Shown here one piece after another: positions 42,084 to 50,635 of a DNA stretch of 64,000 nucleotides (position 1 is its first letter; every line of letters begins with the position of its first letter). The position numbers were made by a program, and so were the translations under genes. Below the pieces are notes generated by a model that saw only the letters and a program-made list of their open reading frames with translations, was not told the DNA's origin and did not search any database. The stretch comes from [Zimmermannella] alba NBRC 15616 (lineage in GTDB: Bacteria > Actinomycetota > Actinomycetes > Actinomycetales > Microbacteriaceae), in contig NZ_BCSO01000005.1 in assembly GCF_001570905.1 (NCBI RefSeq), forward strand, positions 1 through 64,000. The letters run 5' to 3'.

Positions 42084-45000
42084 TTAGCTCCCGCTCTCGG
42101 AGTCACCACCTGCCGCTGGGCGCAGGAGTTCTGTCCCGAACCGTGGCGGGCGGATGATGCTCTCGCCGCTCGGGGTCGCAACGACTTCGAGCTGGGCTGG
42201 GATCGCTTCGTGCATCGTCGTGACGTGGGAGATGACACCCACTGTCCGTCCGCCGCGACGGAGCTCGTCGAGGACGTTCATGGCGGTGGCGAGTGTCTCT
42301 TGATCGAGGGAGCCGAAGCCTTCGTCGATGAAGAGGGTGTCGAGGCTCACGCCACCGGCGCGGCTTGAGACGACATCCGCGAGTCCGAGCGCGAGAGCGA
42401 GCGAGGCGAGAAAAGTTTCGCCGCCGGAGAGGGATGCTGCAGAACGGGCTCGGCCAGTGTGCGCGTCGAGCACTTGGATGCCGAGGCCGAAGCGGGCGGC
42501 GCCGTGCTGTTCGCCATCGTGCTGGAGCTCGTAGCGGCCAGAACTCATCTCGTGGAGGCGCACATTTGCCGCTTCGATGATGTCGCTGAGTTCGGCGGCG
42601 AGGACGTAGCTTTCGAGACCCATTGTGCGGTCGCTCACGCTCGTGCCGCGAATGTCTTGGGCGAGTCGGGTGAGCTCTTCGGCGCGTGCCGCCTGAGCCG
42701 CACACGAGCGGATATGGGCATCGAGCCGCTCGCCCAGTTGTTCGCTCTGCTCGAGTCGGTCAGTGAACCGGGTGAAGAGCCTCTGCTGAGCTTGCAACTC
42801 TTGGCCAAGCGCTTCTCTCCGTGCTCGAGCGTCGTCAGGGGCCAATGTGCTGGATGCTGCCTGCGCACGAAGCTGTTCGTCGTCGATGACGGCAGCCACT
42901 CGAGCCTGCGCTTCGAGGAAGCGGGTGACCTGCGCATCGAGCTCGGACAGCTCTTCACGTGAGATGACAGCTTGCGCGAGCGCGTCGGCATCGGCAAAGG
43001 GGCTCTCTTCGAGTGCGGCAGTGAAGGCTCGACGGTCGTCGACGTGACGCTGCTGGGCCTGGCATTCGGCAAGGCAGGCACGGTCGAATTCACGAACGAC
43101 TGTCTGGAACGTGCCAAGCTCGGCGAGCGCTGCGTCTGGGTGGGTGTCACCCTCCGCCGGTAGCTGTGGGACGAGCTGCTCGAGCTGATCCGTGGTCGCC
43201 TGGAAGGCCTGTTCACGGGCGGTTCGTTCGGCGTCGCCGCGAGCCTCGGCCTCGTGCAGTTCTTGCAGCCGGACCGTCGCGCGATCGATCTCGGCACGGA
43301 GCACCTCGACGCGGTCGTGTGCCTCCGACGCTCGGGCAAGATCCTCCTCTAATGCGGTGATGGCCGTGCTGCTGGCGTGCTCGTCGAGGCCGTCGAGCTG
43401 TGCGCGCAGCGTCGTCAGAGCATGCTCGGCGGAGCTGAACGCATCTCGATGTGCATCTGCATCCGTGCGGGCTTCTGCCACACAGGCCGCTGCAGCATCA
43501 ACGTCGTCGGCCGTGACGGCACGCTCGTCAGCGTCTCCCTGTGCGGGAGACGGGTGTCCCGTAGCGCCGCAGACGGGGCATGGTTCCCCGTCTCGCAGCT
43601 TGTCGGCGAGCCGGAGTGCCGTACCGGCGAGGTAGTCCTCCAATGCTCGTGCATGCGCGGCCTCGGCTTCGGCAAGTCGACGCGTGGCTGCGGCGTAGCT
43701 CTCGCCGTGCTCTTGCCGACGTGCTTCGGCCTGGGGAAGACTCAGCACGAGATCGTGACGTTCTCGGGCGGCGGCGAGTTGCCCGGTGAGCGTTTCAGAC
43801 CGGGCCGCGAGCGTGACGGCCTCGTCGCGCTCAGCGGTGAGACGGGTGACCGTGCCAGGCAACGAGGCGCGTTCAACGGCCCGCGTTTCAGCCTGCTCAG
43901 CGAGCACGGCGACGCGGGCCTCAAGCTCGCCGCGTTCTCGCTCAAGCTCCTGACAGCGCGTGATGAGTTCCAGGCGGCCGCGGAACTCATCGCGAAGCTG
44001 CTCCAACGCCTCAGCGAGTTGATCGGTGAGTGTGCCGTCGCGCTTCGCCATCGCTTCGCGCGCAAGGGCGTTGAGCGGTGTGCTGTGAGGCCCAAGCTCT
44101 GCGACGGCGTCAATGGTCGCCACGAGACGCTGCTCGCGACGGGCGCGTGCCCGGATGGCTTCGTCATGACCGCGCTCGGCGCGCTCGACGGCATTTCGAA
44201 AGGGGAGTACCTCGCGGGCCGCGCGGGCATGCTCAAGCTGAGCGACCCGCTGCTCGTGAGCATCGCGCTCACTCTCCAGTTCGCGACGCGTCTGCTCGGC
44301 TGCTGCGATCGACGCTCGCGCAGCGAAGGCACGTTCCGCGTCACGCTCGTCGGCCCGAGCCTTCTCGAGCCGCGACTCCACGTCAGCTATGGCGCGCTCG
44401 AACTGCTCGTGGACGGAACGCCATCCGTGCAGACGCTCACGCTCGACGGCCGCGATGCGTGCCGATTCGCCACGAAGCTCCCACGCGCTGAAGCCGAGCG
44501 CCAGAGCAGCCTCTTCGGCCGCCGCCTGGTCTGAGTCTGATGCGTCCGAAGAAGCCGCTCCTTCCGCTATCGCGGTCGGAGGAGTGGTTTCCTCCACAGC
44601 CTGTGCGCCCGTGGCCTCAGCCTCTGGCGCCTCGTGGCGGGCAAGTACGGCTTCTGTCTCGCCGCCGAGATCGGCAAGCTCCGTGAGGAACGCCTCGAGT
44701 TGATGGACTTCGTTGACGAAGGTCATCCGTGCCTGAGCGTGCTCCTCGTGCGCTGCACGGCGCCAGGCATCGATCCGCTCACCAATGTTGCGGTATTCAC
44801 GCGTATCGAACAAACGGGCGAGGAGCGTTTGTCGAGTGGCGGAATTCGCTTGCAGGAATGCCTGGAACTGGTTCTGGGCGAGGAGGGCCACCTGCAGGAA
44901 TTCATCGGCACTCAAGGGGAGGAGATCGTCAAGCACCTTCCCGACATCGCGCGGCCCGTGGGCGCGGCCGATCCACGCACCCTGCTCCCAGCGCTCGAGC

Positions 45001-45353
45001 GAGGCCGTTGCCTTGTCGGTCGTCGTCCCGGTGCCTCGGCTCTTCGGACGTTCATGTTCAGGCTCTCTCGTGACACGGTAGCGCTCGCCATCATGTGCGA
45101 ACTCCAGCTCGACACGGGTGCGTACCGAGACATCGGCGTAGTGGCTGCGCACACCCTTCCAGTCAGTCGCGTTCGCACTGCGCGGCACACGATTGAACAG
45201 GGCAAAGACGATCGCGTCGAGGATGCTTGACTTGCCGGCACCCGTACGGCCAGCGATGAGGAAGAGTCGTTCATCGTCGAAGGCCGTGAAATCGATGGTC
45301 TGTTCGTCGCGGAACGGGCCGAACGCGACGAGTCTGAGCGTGAGCATCTTCAT
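42084..45353 (-). CDS. sbcC: Exonuclease subunit SbcC
   Basis: SbcC is the Rad50-like ATPase of the SbcCD nuclease, which cleaves hairpins and processes protein-blocked ends. The 1089-residue protein has Walker A AGRTGAGKSSILDAI near residue 36, long charged helices, a zinc hook GEPCPVCGATGHP in the middle, and a C-terminal signature SLSGGETFLASLALALG with Walker B LFIDEGFGSLD. ATG 45353 overlaps the sbcD stop (ATGA), so it is coupled to sbcD. It shares the PafBC-type promoter of sbcD. The 3' end touches the thiolase stop. Confidence 0.96.
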   Translation of the reverse strand: MKMLTLRLVAFGPFRDEQTIDFTAFDDERLFLIAGRTGAGKSSILDAIVFALFNRVPRSANATDWKGVRSHYADVSVRTRVELEFAHDGERYRVTREPEHERPKSRGTGTTTDKATASLERWEQGAWIGRAHGPRDVGKVLDDLLPLSADEFLQVALLAQNQFQAFLQANSATRQTLLARLFDTREYRNIGERIDAWRRAAHEEHAQARMTFVNEVHQLEAFLTELADLGGETEAVLARHEAPEAEATGAQAVEETTPPTAIAEGAASSDASDSDQAAAEEAALALGFSAWELRGESARIAAVERERLHGWRSVHEQFERAIADVESRLEKARADERDAERAFAARASIAAAEQTRRELESERDAHEQRVAQLEHARAAREVLPFRNAVERAERGHDEAIRARARREQRLVATIDAVAELGPHSTPLNALAREAMAKRDGTLTDQLAEALEQLRDEFRGRLELITRCQELERERGELEARVAVLAEQAETRAVERASLPGTVTRLTAERDEAVTLAARSETLTGQLAAARERHDLVLSLPQAEARRQEHGESYAAATRRLAEAEAAHARALEDYLAGTALRLADKLRDGEPCPVCGATGHPSPAQGDADERAVTADDVDAAAACVAEARTDADAHRDAFSSAEHALTTLRAQLDGLDEHASSTAITALEEDLARASEAHDRVEVLRAEIDRATVRLQELHEAEARGDAERTAREQAFQATTDQLEQLVPQLPAEGDTHPDAALAELGTFQTVVREFDRACLAECQAQQRHVDDRRAFTAALEESPFADADALAQAVISREELSELDAQVTRFLEAQARVAAVIDDEQLRAQAASSTLAPDDARARREALGQELQAQQRLFTRFTDRLEQSEQLGERLDAHIRSCAAQAARAEELTRLAQDIRGTSVSDRTMGLESYVLAAELSDIIEAANVRLHEMSSGRYELQHDGEQHGAARFGLGIQVLDAHTGRARSAASLSGGETFLASLALALGLADVVSSRAGGVSLDTLFIDEGFGSLDQETLATAMNVLDELRRGGRTVGVISHVTTMHEAIPAQLEVVATPSGESIIRPPRFGTELLRPAAGGDSESGS

Positions 45354-46513
45354 CGGGCACTCCGTTCTGCCGTGAGCTCGTCGACGGCGCGCTTGAGGAT
45401 TGCCACTTCCTCGGGTGAAGGCTCAGCACCGCGAACGTCTTCGAGGTAGCGGAGCGTGACCTGGAGTGGGTCGCGCAGCTGCCGTACGAGCTTGGGGGAA
45501 GTGCGCGACGAGGAAGCCGGAGCGCCCTCGGGCGCATATTCGAGGACGGCGCAGTGGGGGAAGCGCTGTTGCAGCGTGCGCATGGCATCGAGCGGGCGTT
45601 GAGGATCGATGAGAACCGCTTTCACCCAGGAATCTTCGTGCTTCGCGAATGATGCGTCGCCGAGGAGCTCCCCAAGCGTCCCGCGAAGGACTGCGAGCTG
45701 GCGAGGCACGGGGAGCGTCAGCCACGTCACCTCGTGGAGCCCCTCGGCATCGAGCTCAACGAGCCATGCACCGCGGTCGAGACCTGCCTCCGTGAAGGAG
45801 TAATGCAACGGCGAGCCCGAATAGCGAACGCTCGGCGCAAGAGTGGCGCGGGTGTGGATGTGTCCGAGAGCGACGTAGTCGGTTCCTTCGAAGCAGCTCA
45901 CCGGCACGACATCGAGCCCTCCTGCGGTGATGTCACGTTCAAAGTCACTCTCGCGAATCTCATCGCTCAGCCCCGCCGCAAAGCAGTGCGCGAGCACGAC
46001 GCTGCGAGTCTCACCTGGCGCACCCGTCGAACGAATGCGTTCGAGGGCCCACTCGAGGGCCTGACGCTGCGTTCGAACCTCGTCGGCCCCTTCGAGGTGA
46101 CGAATCATGAGCGGCTCAAGGTAGGGCACCCCGAAGAACGCGACGGGCCCGTGTTCATCATGCAGGATGACTGGCTCGCTCAGGCGGGCCGGGTCGGTGA
46201 TGACGTGGACGCCGGCCGCAGCTGCCCACTCTGCCTGATAGCCGAGGCGCACCGCGGAATCGTGGTTGCCGCTCGTGACGATGAGCTGTGCGCCGGCCGC
46301 GCGGATGAGCCGGAACCCCTCCTGGAGCACGCGATAGGCCTCGGCGGACGGTGTCGTCGAATCCCACACGTCACCCGGCACAAGAACGACATCGACCTTG
46401 TTCTCGCGCGCAAGATCGGCGATCGCGTGCAGGACTGTGCGCGCCGCGTCGAGCGTCGAGGAGCCGTGGAAGGTGCGGCCAATATGCCAATCGGAGGTGT
46501 GGAGGAGCTTCAC
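45350..46513 (-). CDS. sbcD: Exonuclease subunit SbcD
   Basis: SbcD is the Mre11-like Mn-dependent nuclease subunit. The 387 residues contain the metallophosphoesterase motifs LLHTSDWHIGR (residues 3 to 13), VPGDVWDST, TSGNHDS and HCFAAG...GHIHTRAT. GTG 46513 gives the exact N-terminus MKLLHTSDWHIG. Its promoter at 46520-46541 matches the mycobacterial RecA-independent DNA-damage motif and leaves 6 bases to the GTG, so its mRNA is probably leaderless. It is followed by sbcC with a 4-base overlap. Confidence 0.96.
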   Translation of the reverse strand: MKLLHTSDWHIGRTFHGSSTLDAARTVLHAIADLARENKVDVVLVPGDVWDSTTPSAEAYRVLQEGFRLIRAAGAQLIVTSGNHDSAVRLGYQAEWAAAAGVHVITDPARLSEPVILHDEHGPVAFFGVPYLEPLMIRHLEGADEVRTQRQALEWALERIRSTGAPGETRSVVLAHCFAAGLSDEIRESDFERDITAGGLDVVPVSCFEGTDYVALGHIHTRATLAPSVRYSGSPLHYSFTEAGLDRGAWLVELDAEGLHEVTWLTLPVPRQLAVLRGTLGELLGDASFAKHEDSWVKAVLIDPQRPLDAMRTLQQRFPHCAVLEYAPEGAPASSSRTSPKLVRQLRDPLQVTLRYLEDVRGAEPSPEEVAILKRAVDELTAERSAR

Positions 46514-46519
46514 ACGATC

Positions 46520-46541
46520 AGGCTACGAGGTACCACCGACA
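46520..46541 (-). promoter_or_regulatory. PafBC-type (RecA-independent DNA-damage) promoter of sbcDC
   Basis: TGTCGGTG (46534-46541), 8 bases, then TAGCCT (46520-46525), which is 6 bases before the GTG. This fits tTGTCRgtg-N8-TAnnnT exactly apart from the first T. It lies inside the last codons and stop of the upstream membrane-protein gene. Confidence 0.8.
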
Positions 46542-47026
46542 TTCGATTCTGCGGGCGGTGCGGCTCCGCCGTCGACAGCGAGCTCCAGCGAGCGAATGCC
46601 GTGCCGCACAGCCCAGCACAGCACAACTCCCAGGACGAGATCGCAGCCGACGTAGAGGAAGTGCACCGGCGACCCACCTGCTGACGTGCCAGCGAGTACG
46701 GCATCCGTGTACGACCACAGCAACGGACGAATGACGAGGACTTTGATGAGCAAGAGCGCGGCGGCGCAGGCAAGTGGTTTCCCGAGACGGCGCAGCGCCC
46801 GTCCTTTGAGAAGCAGCACGCACCATGTCACGGCGAGGATCATTTCGGCGACGTTCAAGGCAAAGAACACGCGGCGCCCAATGCCGAGACCGAGCGGGAT
46901 CGTGATGCCGGGGGCCGTGAACTTGAGTGGCGCTTCGATCGCGTCGATGGCAATGAGCATGCCAATCCAGATTGCTGGGACGACGATGGTCGCGAGGAGC
47001 ACGCTGAGAGGAGGAAGACGGCGCAT
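46523..47026 (-). CDS. Integral membrane protein, actinobacterial family
   Basis: The 167-residue product has four hydrophobic segments (residues about 8 to 28, 50 to 70, 82 to 100 and 125 to 145) and the stretch APLKFTAPGITIPLGLGIGRRVFFALN, which I recall from a conserved actinobacterial membrane family of unknown function. ATG 47026 is chosen because TACGAT (47033-47038) lies exactly 6 bases upstream, the leaderless arrangement; ATG 47047 and a longer frame are alternatives. It is divergent from the CDP-alcohol phosphatidyltransferase gene. Its last codons contain the sbcD promoter. Confidence 0.75.
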   Translation of the reverse strand: MRRLPPLSVLLATIVVPAIWIGMLIAIDAIEAPLKFTAPGITIPLGLGIGRRVFFALNVAEMILAVTWCVLLLKGRALRRLGKPLACAAALLLIKVLVIRPLLWSYTDAVLAGTSAGGSPVHFLYVGCDLVLGVVLCWAVRHGIRSLELAVDGGAAPPAESNVGGTS

Positions 47027-47032
47027 AGCGGC

Positions 47033-47038
47033 ATCGTA
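47033..47038 (-). promoter_or_regulatory. -10 element, leaderless promoter
   Basis: TACGAT lies 6 bases before the ATG at 47026. Confidence 0.55.
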
Positions 47039-47070
47039 CGCCCGCATCAAGGCCTGGCGATCGACTCGCC

Positions 47071-47076
47071 TAGGAT
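47071..47076 (+). promoter_or_regulatory. -10 element, leaderless promoter
   Basis: TAGGAT lies 6 bases before the ATG at 47083, divergent from the -10 at 47033-47038. Confidence 0.6.
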
Positions 47077-47082
47077 GGCGAT

Positions 47083-47709
47083 ATGCCGGGTCCCCATGAG
47101 CATCCACCGATGCGGTGGTGGACGATCCCGAACGCGGTCTCGCTCGCGCGGCTCATCATCTTTGTGCCGCTCACGCTCGCGCTGCTGCGGCCGGGATCCG
47201 AGCTTGCCGCCACGATCGCCCTGGCCCTCTTTGGTGCGACCGACTGGATCGATGGCGCACTCGCTCGTGTGCTCAAACAGGTGAGTCGCGTGGGGGAGAT
47301 CCTGGACCCCATCGCGGACCGTCTCGGTGTGCTCATCATTGGAGCCGCCGCCACTGTTGCGGGTTATCTTCCGTGGTGGTGCATCGCTGTCATTGGCGGC
47401 TGCGACCTCGTGCTCGGCGGGATTGGCCTCGCGCGCATGCACCGTGTCCGCGAAGGCCGTGTGACGTGGATTGGCAAGATTCGCACCGCACTTCTCATGA
47501 TTGCGATGCCACTGCACATCGTGAGTTTTGCGCCAGAAGTGTCGAGCAAAACGCTGCGTACCGCGGCCTTGTGCCTGCTGGTGCTCGGAACGCTCCTTCA
47601 CGCAGTGGCTGCCTTTGGCTATGCGAAGCGGTATCTCTCAGCTTCGCCCGAGCACCCCACGCGAACGGATGGCATGAAGCCGGCTAGGGTGCCGTCACGA
47701 AGTCGATGA
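47083..47709 (+). CDS. CDP-alcohol phosphatidyltransferase
   Basis: The enzyme transfers a phosphatidyl group from CDP-diacylglycerol to an alcohol in phospholipid synthesis. The 208-residue membrane protein shows the family signature DGALARVLKQVSRVGEILD with the second Asp pair (DPIADR), residues about 57 to 82, and further hydrophobic segments. It could make phosphatidylglycerol phosphate or cardiolipin. The ATG is preceded by TAGGAT at 47071. The stop lies 26 bases inside the convergent DUF3097 gene end, an unusual 3' overlap. Confidence 0.87.
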   Translation: MPGPHEHPPMRWWTIPNAVSLARLIIFVPLTLALLRPGSELAATIALALFGATDWIDGALARVLKQVSRVGEILDPIADRLGVLIIGAAATVAGYLPWWCIAVIGGCDLVLGGIGLARMHRVREGRVTWIGKIRTALLMIAMPLHIVSFAPEVSSKTLRTAALCLLVLGTLLHAVAAFGYAKRYLSASPEHPTRTDGMKPARVPSRSR

Positions 47710-48523
47710 GTTCCTCGACGCGGCCCACAAGCGCGGGCTCGAGGTCGCGGTAGTCACGCACCCGCGACAGGATGTGCTGCCAGGCGCGGGCGATATCCGC
47801 TTGCTCTTCGGCGGGCCAGCCAAGCTCGCGGCACACGCCATGCTTCCACGACTGTCCCTTGGGGATGGCTGGCCACGCATCGCGACCAATTCGGGCAGGC
47901 TTCACGCCCTCCCAAATGTCGATGTACGGATGCCCGACGATGAGGATGGAACCGGCCGGCTGCTTCGCGACAACAGCATCCGCGATGCGCTGCTCCTTGC
48001 TGCCGGGGACCAAGTGATCAAGGAGGACGCCCACGCGTCGACGCTCGTTCGGTTTAAACATAGCGAGGGCCTCTTCCAGGTGGTCGGCGCCCTCGAGATA
48101 TTCGACGACGACACCGTCGACGCGGAGATCGTGCCCCCAGACCTGCTCCACGAGCTCTGCGTCGTGGCGACCCTCGACGAAGATGCGGCCTTCGCGGGCC
48201 ACGCGGGCGGGTGCATCCGCGACGTGGAACGAGCCGGAACGGCTGCGAGCTCGGGCTTGGGGCTGTGCCTTCACTGGGGGAGCGAGCTTCACGGGGCCGT
48301 CTTCATCGAAGAACACGCCGTCAAAGGGGAAGGTGCGCTTCATGCCGTCGATATCGCGCAGCACGACGTCCCGCCGGTCTGCGCCGACCAACTGACCATA
48401 GAATCCAGTGGATGCTTCTTCGAGCCAAAGCCCTGGCTTGATCGGGAGTTTCCGCGGTTCTTGCGGCATTCGTGCCGCGCGCATCTTTGCTACCGGGTCG
48501 CCATCGTATCGATCGTCGTGCAC
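47684..48523 (-). CDS. DUF3097 domain protein
   Basis: The 279-residue product belongs to an actinobacterial family of unknown function with a TOPRIM-like region. Family stretches GRIFVEGRHDAELVEQVWG, VVVEYLEGADHLEEAL, GVLLDHLVPGSKEQRI and VGHPYIDIWEGVKP are present; the Glu and Asp residues fit a metal site. GTG 48523 is preferred because TATGCT (48531-48536) is 7 bases upstream; ATG 48535 (MLGSVHDDRY) is the alternative. The 3' end overlaps the CDP-alcohol phosphatidyltransferase by 26 bases. Confidence 0.82.
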   Translation of the reverse strand: MHDDRYDGDPVAKMRAARMPQEPRKLPIKPGLWLEEASTGFYGQLVGADRRDVVLRDIDGMKRTFPFDGVFFDEDGPVKLAPPVKAQPQARARSRSGSFHVADAPARVAREGRIFVEGRHDAELVEQVWGHDLRVDGVVVEYLEGADHLEEALAMFKPNERRRVGVLLDHLVPGSKEQRIADAVVAKQPAGSILIVGHPYIDIWEGVKPARIGRDAWPAIPKGQSWKHGVCRELGWPAEEQADIARAWQHILSRVRDYRDLEPALVGRVEELIDFVTAP

Positions 48524-48530
48524 TGAACCG

Positions 48531-48536
48531 AGCATA
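48531..48536 (-). promoter_or_regulatory. -10 element, leaderless promoter
   Basis: TATGCT lies 7 bases before the GTG at 48523. If the start were ATG 48535 this element would be inside the gene. Confidence 0.45.
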
Positions 48537-48642
48537 GATGAGCCAAAATCCGGTTCGACAATTCCCAGCGATTCCAGGCACAATGAGTGGTCAGCATGCG
48601 ACGGCTTGCCGTTGCGTGCCGCGCAACACGAAGGAGCAATTC

Positions 48643-49137
48643 ATGAACGGCACCGACGAGCCCACGGGTGCAACTCCGAAGGGCGACTCCATCGGCGAGG
48701 CGAACCAGTCGTCGACGATGTCGTTCACGGGCGACTTCTCGGCTCAGCTGGCTGCACTCATTGCCGGTGGCGTTTCGCGCGAGGAGATGGAATCGATCAG
48801 CGCCTTGCCCTCCGGCTCGGCTCTGCTCATCGTCCGCCGTGGCTCCAACGTCGGTGCCCGCTTCCTGCTCGACACGGACTGCCAGGTTGCTGGCCGCCAC
48901 CCGAACGCAGAAATCTTCCTCGACGACGTTACGGTGTCACGCCGCCACGCAGAATTCACGCGCCACGGACGCGAATTCCACATGCGCGACCTCGGCTCGC
49001 TCAACGGCACCTACTACAACGGTGAGCGCATCGACCAGGTCGTCCTCACTAACGGTGGCGAGGTGCAGGTCGGCAAGTTCCGCCTCACGTTCTACAGCTC
49101 GCCGCTCGACACGACCGCACCGGGGCAGGCTGAGTAG
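48643..49137 (+). CDS. garA: FHA-domain protein (GarA/OdhI type)
   Basis: GarA/OdhI inhibits 2-oxoglutarate dehydrogenase and other glutamate-related enzymes when unphosphorylated. The 164-residue protein has an FHA domain from residue about 70 (RGSNVGARFLLD, GRHPNAEIFLDDVTVSRRHAEF, RDLGSLNGTYYNG, QVGKFRLTF). The N-terminal kinase target of GarA (ETTSVF) is replaced by SSTMSFTGDF, so a phosphorylatable Thr is present in a changed context. ATG 48643 has AAGGAG upstream. It is followed by ftsR after 1 base, the conserved actinobacterial order. Confidence 0.88.
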   Translation: MNGTDEPTGATPKGDSIGEANQSSTMSFTGDFSAQLAALIAGGVSREEMESISALPSGSALLIVRRGSNVGARFLLDTDCQVAGRHPNAEIFLDDVTVSRRHAEFTRHGREFHMRDLGSLNGTYYNGERIDQVVLTNGGEVQVGKFRLTFYSSPLDTTAPGQAE

Positions 49138-49138
49138 A

Positions 49139-49846
49139 GTGCCCGCGAACGCCGCCGCCGCGGACCGTTCGCTCAGCACCGAAGCAAGACTGTCCATTGG
49201 GCAGGTGCTGCAACGAATCTCCGCTGAATTCCCCGAAGTCACCCCCTCCAAGCTCCGCTTCCTTGAAGATCAAGGGCTCCTGCACCCGGCACGTTCCTCG
49301 TCGGGATACCGCAAGTTCTCGGATGCTGACGTCGACCGTGTGCGCCTCATCCTCTCGATGCAGCGCGACCTCTACCTGCCGCTCAAGGTCATCGGCGAAT
49401 ACCTCGACGAACGCGACCGCGGCCTGAATCCGGCCCTGCCCGGTGCTGAACCCAAGCCCGCTCCGCAGAGCATCCTCGGACCCGGCGCTGAGCTTGACCG
49501 CAAGGGTCTTGTCACTCGTGCCGGAGCAACGCCCCGTCTCATGGAACAGGCGGTGAGTGCCGGACTCATCGCTGCGGCCGGTCCGTACTACCAGGACGAC
49601 CTCTCCATGCTTCGGACGCTTGTGGCGCTCGAGCGCGATGGCATTGAGCCGCGTCACCTTCGTGCCTTCCGCACCGCGGCGCAGCACGAGCTCGGCCTCA
49701 TTGAGCAGGCGCTCGGCCCCGGCCGAAAGCGTCGCGACTCGGCAACTCGGGCGAAGCAGCAGGAGATCGCGGGGCACCTCGCTGAGGTGCGCCAGTCGCT
49801 CGTCCGCTCGGCGCTTCGGGAAGACGCGCCTGAGCGCCGCAGATAA
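49139..49846 (+). CDS. ftsR: MerR-family regulator FtsR
   Basis: FtsR activates ftsZ in Corynebacterium and sits downstream of odhI/garA. The 235-residue protein begins with an HTH (SIGQVLQRISAEFPEVTPSKLRFLEDQGLL, in two parts) and YRKFSDADVDRVRLIL, then a long C-terminal effector region with DDLSMLRTLVALERDGIEPRHLR. GTG 49139 is 1 base after the garA stop; a ribosome site is weak, which suggests coupling. Confidence 0.87.
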   Translation: MPANAAAADRSLSTEARLSIGQVLQRISAEFPEVTPSKLRFLEDQGLLHPARSSSGYRKFSDADVDRVRLILSMQRDLYLPLKVIGEYLDERDRGLNPALPGAEPKPAPQSILGPGAELDRKGLVTRAGATPRLMEQAVSAGLIAAAGPYYQDDLSMLRTLVALERDGIEPRHLRAFRTAAQHELGLIEQALGPGRKRRDSATRAKQQEIAGHLAEVRQSLVRSALREDAPERRR

Positions 49847-49904
49847 CAGCATTGTTATTCACCCTGGCCACAGGCCCGTCTCTCGCCTAAACTCGGGGGT
49901 TGTT

Positions 49905-49928
49905 GGTGTGCGTCACATGCGACACACC
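49905..49928. promoter_or_regulatory. Inverted repeat upstream of the second merR gene
   Basis: GGTGTG-12 nt-CACACC spans 49905-49928. TAAACT (49888-49893) just upstream and TACCGT (49974-49979) are both possible -10 elements. A second small repeat, CGAGGG-7 nt-CCCTCG, lies at 49936-49954. MerR-type autoregulation is possible. Confidence 0.35.
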
Positions 49929-50020
49929 TGTCACACGAGGGCTTGCTTCCCTCGGGATGGGGGAGGTCGGCGCTACCGTGAAAACCACCACCGAAGAAAC
50001 GGGACGAGAGGGCTGACAGC

Positions 50021-50560
50021 ATGAGCGAGCACGGGCACCAAGGCGGCATGGACGCCGAGCCGTTGTTCACCGACGGCCTGCCAGACCTTGACCCGACTCA
50101 GGGCTACCGCGGCGCCGTTGCGGCACGCGCTGCTGGCATCACCTACCGCCAGCTCGACTACTGGGCCCGCACGGGCCTCGTCGAGCCGACTGTGCGCAAC
50201 GCCTCCGGCTCTGGCTCGCAGCGACTGTACGCGTTCCGGGACATCCTCGTCCTCAAGCTCGTGAAGCGACTGCTCGAGACTGGCATCTCGCTGCAGCAGA
50301 TTCGTTCCGCGGTTGAGCAGCTCCACGAGGTCGGCATCGTCGATCTTGCTCGCACGACCCTCATGTCGGACGGTGCCAGCGTCTACCTCTGCACTTCGAC
50401 CGACGAGGTCATCGACCTGCTCCACCAAGGCCAGGGCGTCTTCGGTATCGCCGTCGGCAAGGTGTACGAAGAGGTTGAGGCCACGCTTGACAGTGTCGAA
50501 CGCGACCAGATCGACCCGATGGACGAGCTCGCCGCTCGTCGTGCCCGTCGCGCCAGCTAA
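50021..50560 (+). CDS. MerR-family regulator (second in garA cluster)
   Basis: The 179-residue protein has a MerR HTH near residues 25 to 95 (GYRGAVAARAAGITYRQLDYWARTGLVEP, in two parts) and RLYAFRDILVLKLVKRLLETGIS. In many actinobacteria garA, ftsR, a DUF151 nuclease gene and this merR gene are clustered; DUF151 is missing here and the gap is 174 bases. The C-terminal half (STDEVIDLLHQGQGVFGIAVGK) is conserved, with no known ligand. GAGAGGG precedes the ATG. A strong terminator follows. Confidence 0.85.
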   Translation: MSEHGHQGGMDAEPLFTDGLPDLDPTQGYRGAVAARAAGITYRQLDYWARTGLVEPTVRNASGSGSQRLYAFRDILVLKLVKRLLETGISLQQIRSAVEQLHEVGIVDLARTTLMSDGASVYLCTSTDEVIDLLHQGQGVFGIAVGKVYEEVEATLDSVERDQIDPMDELAARRARRAS

Positions 50561-50587
50561 GCGAACCCACCACAACGACCAGCCACG

Positions 50588-50625
50588 AACGAGGGCCCCG
50601 CACGCAGCAGTGCGGGGCCCTCGTT
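50588..50625. terminator. Bidirectional terminator between merR and orphan parA
   Basis: AACGAGGGCCCCGCAC (50588-50603) pairs with its complement (50610-50625) around a 6-base loop. It serves the two convergent genes. Confidence 0.88.
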
Positions 50626-50635
50626 GTATGGGGCG

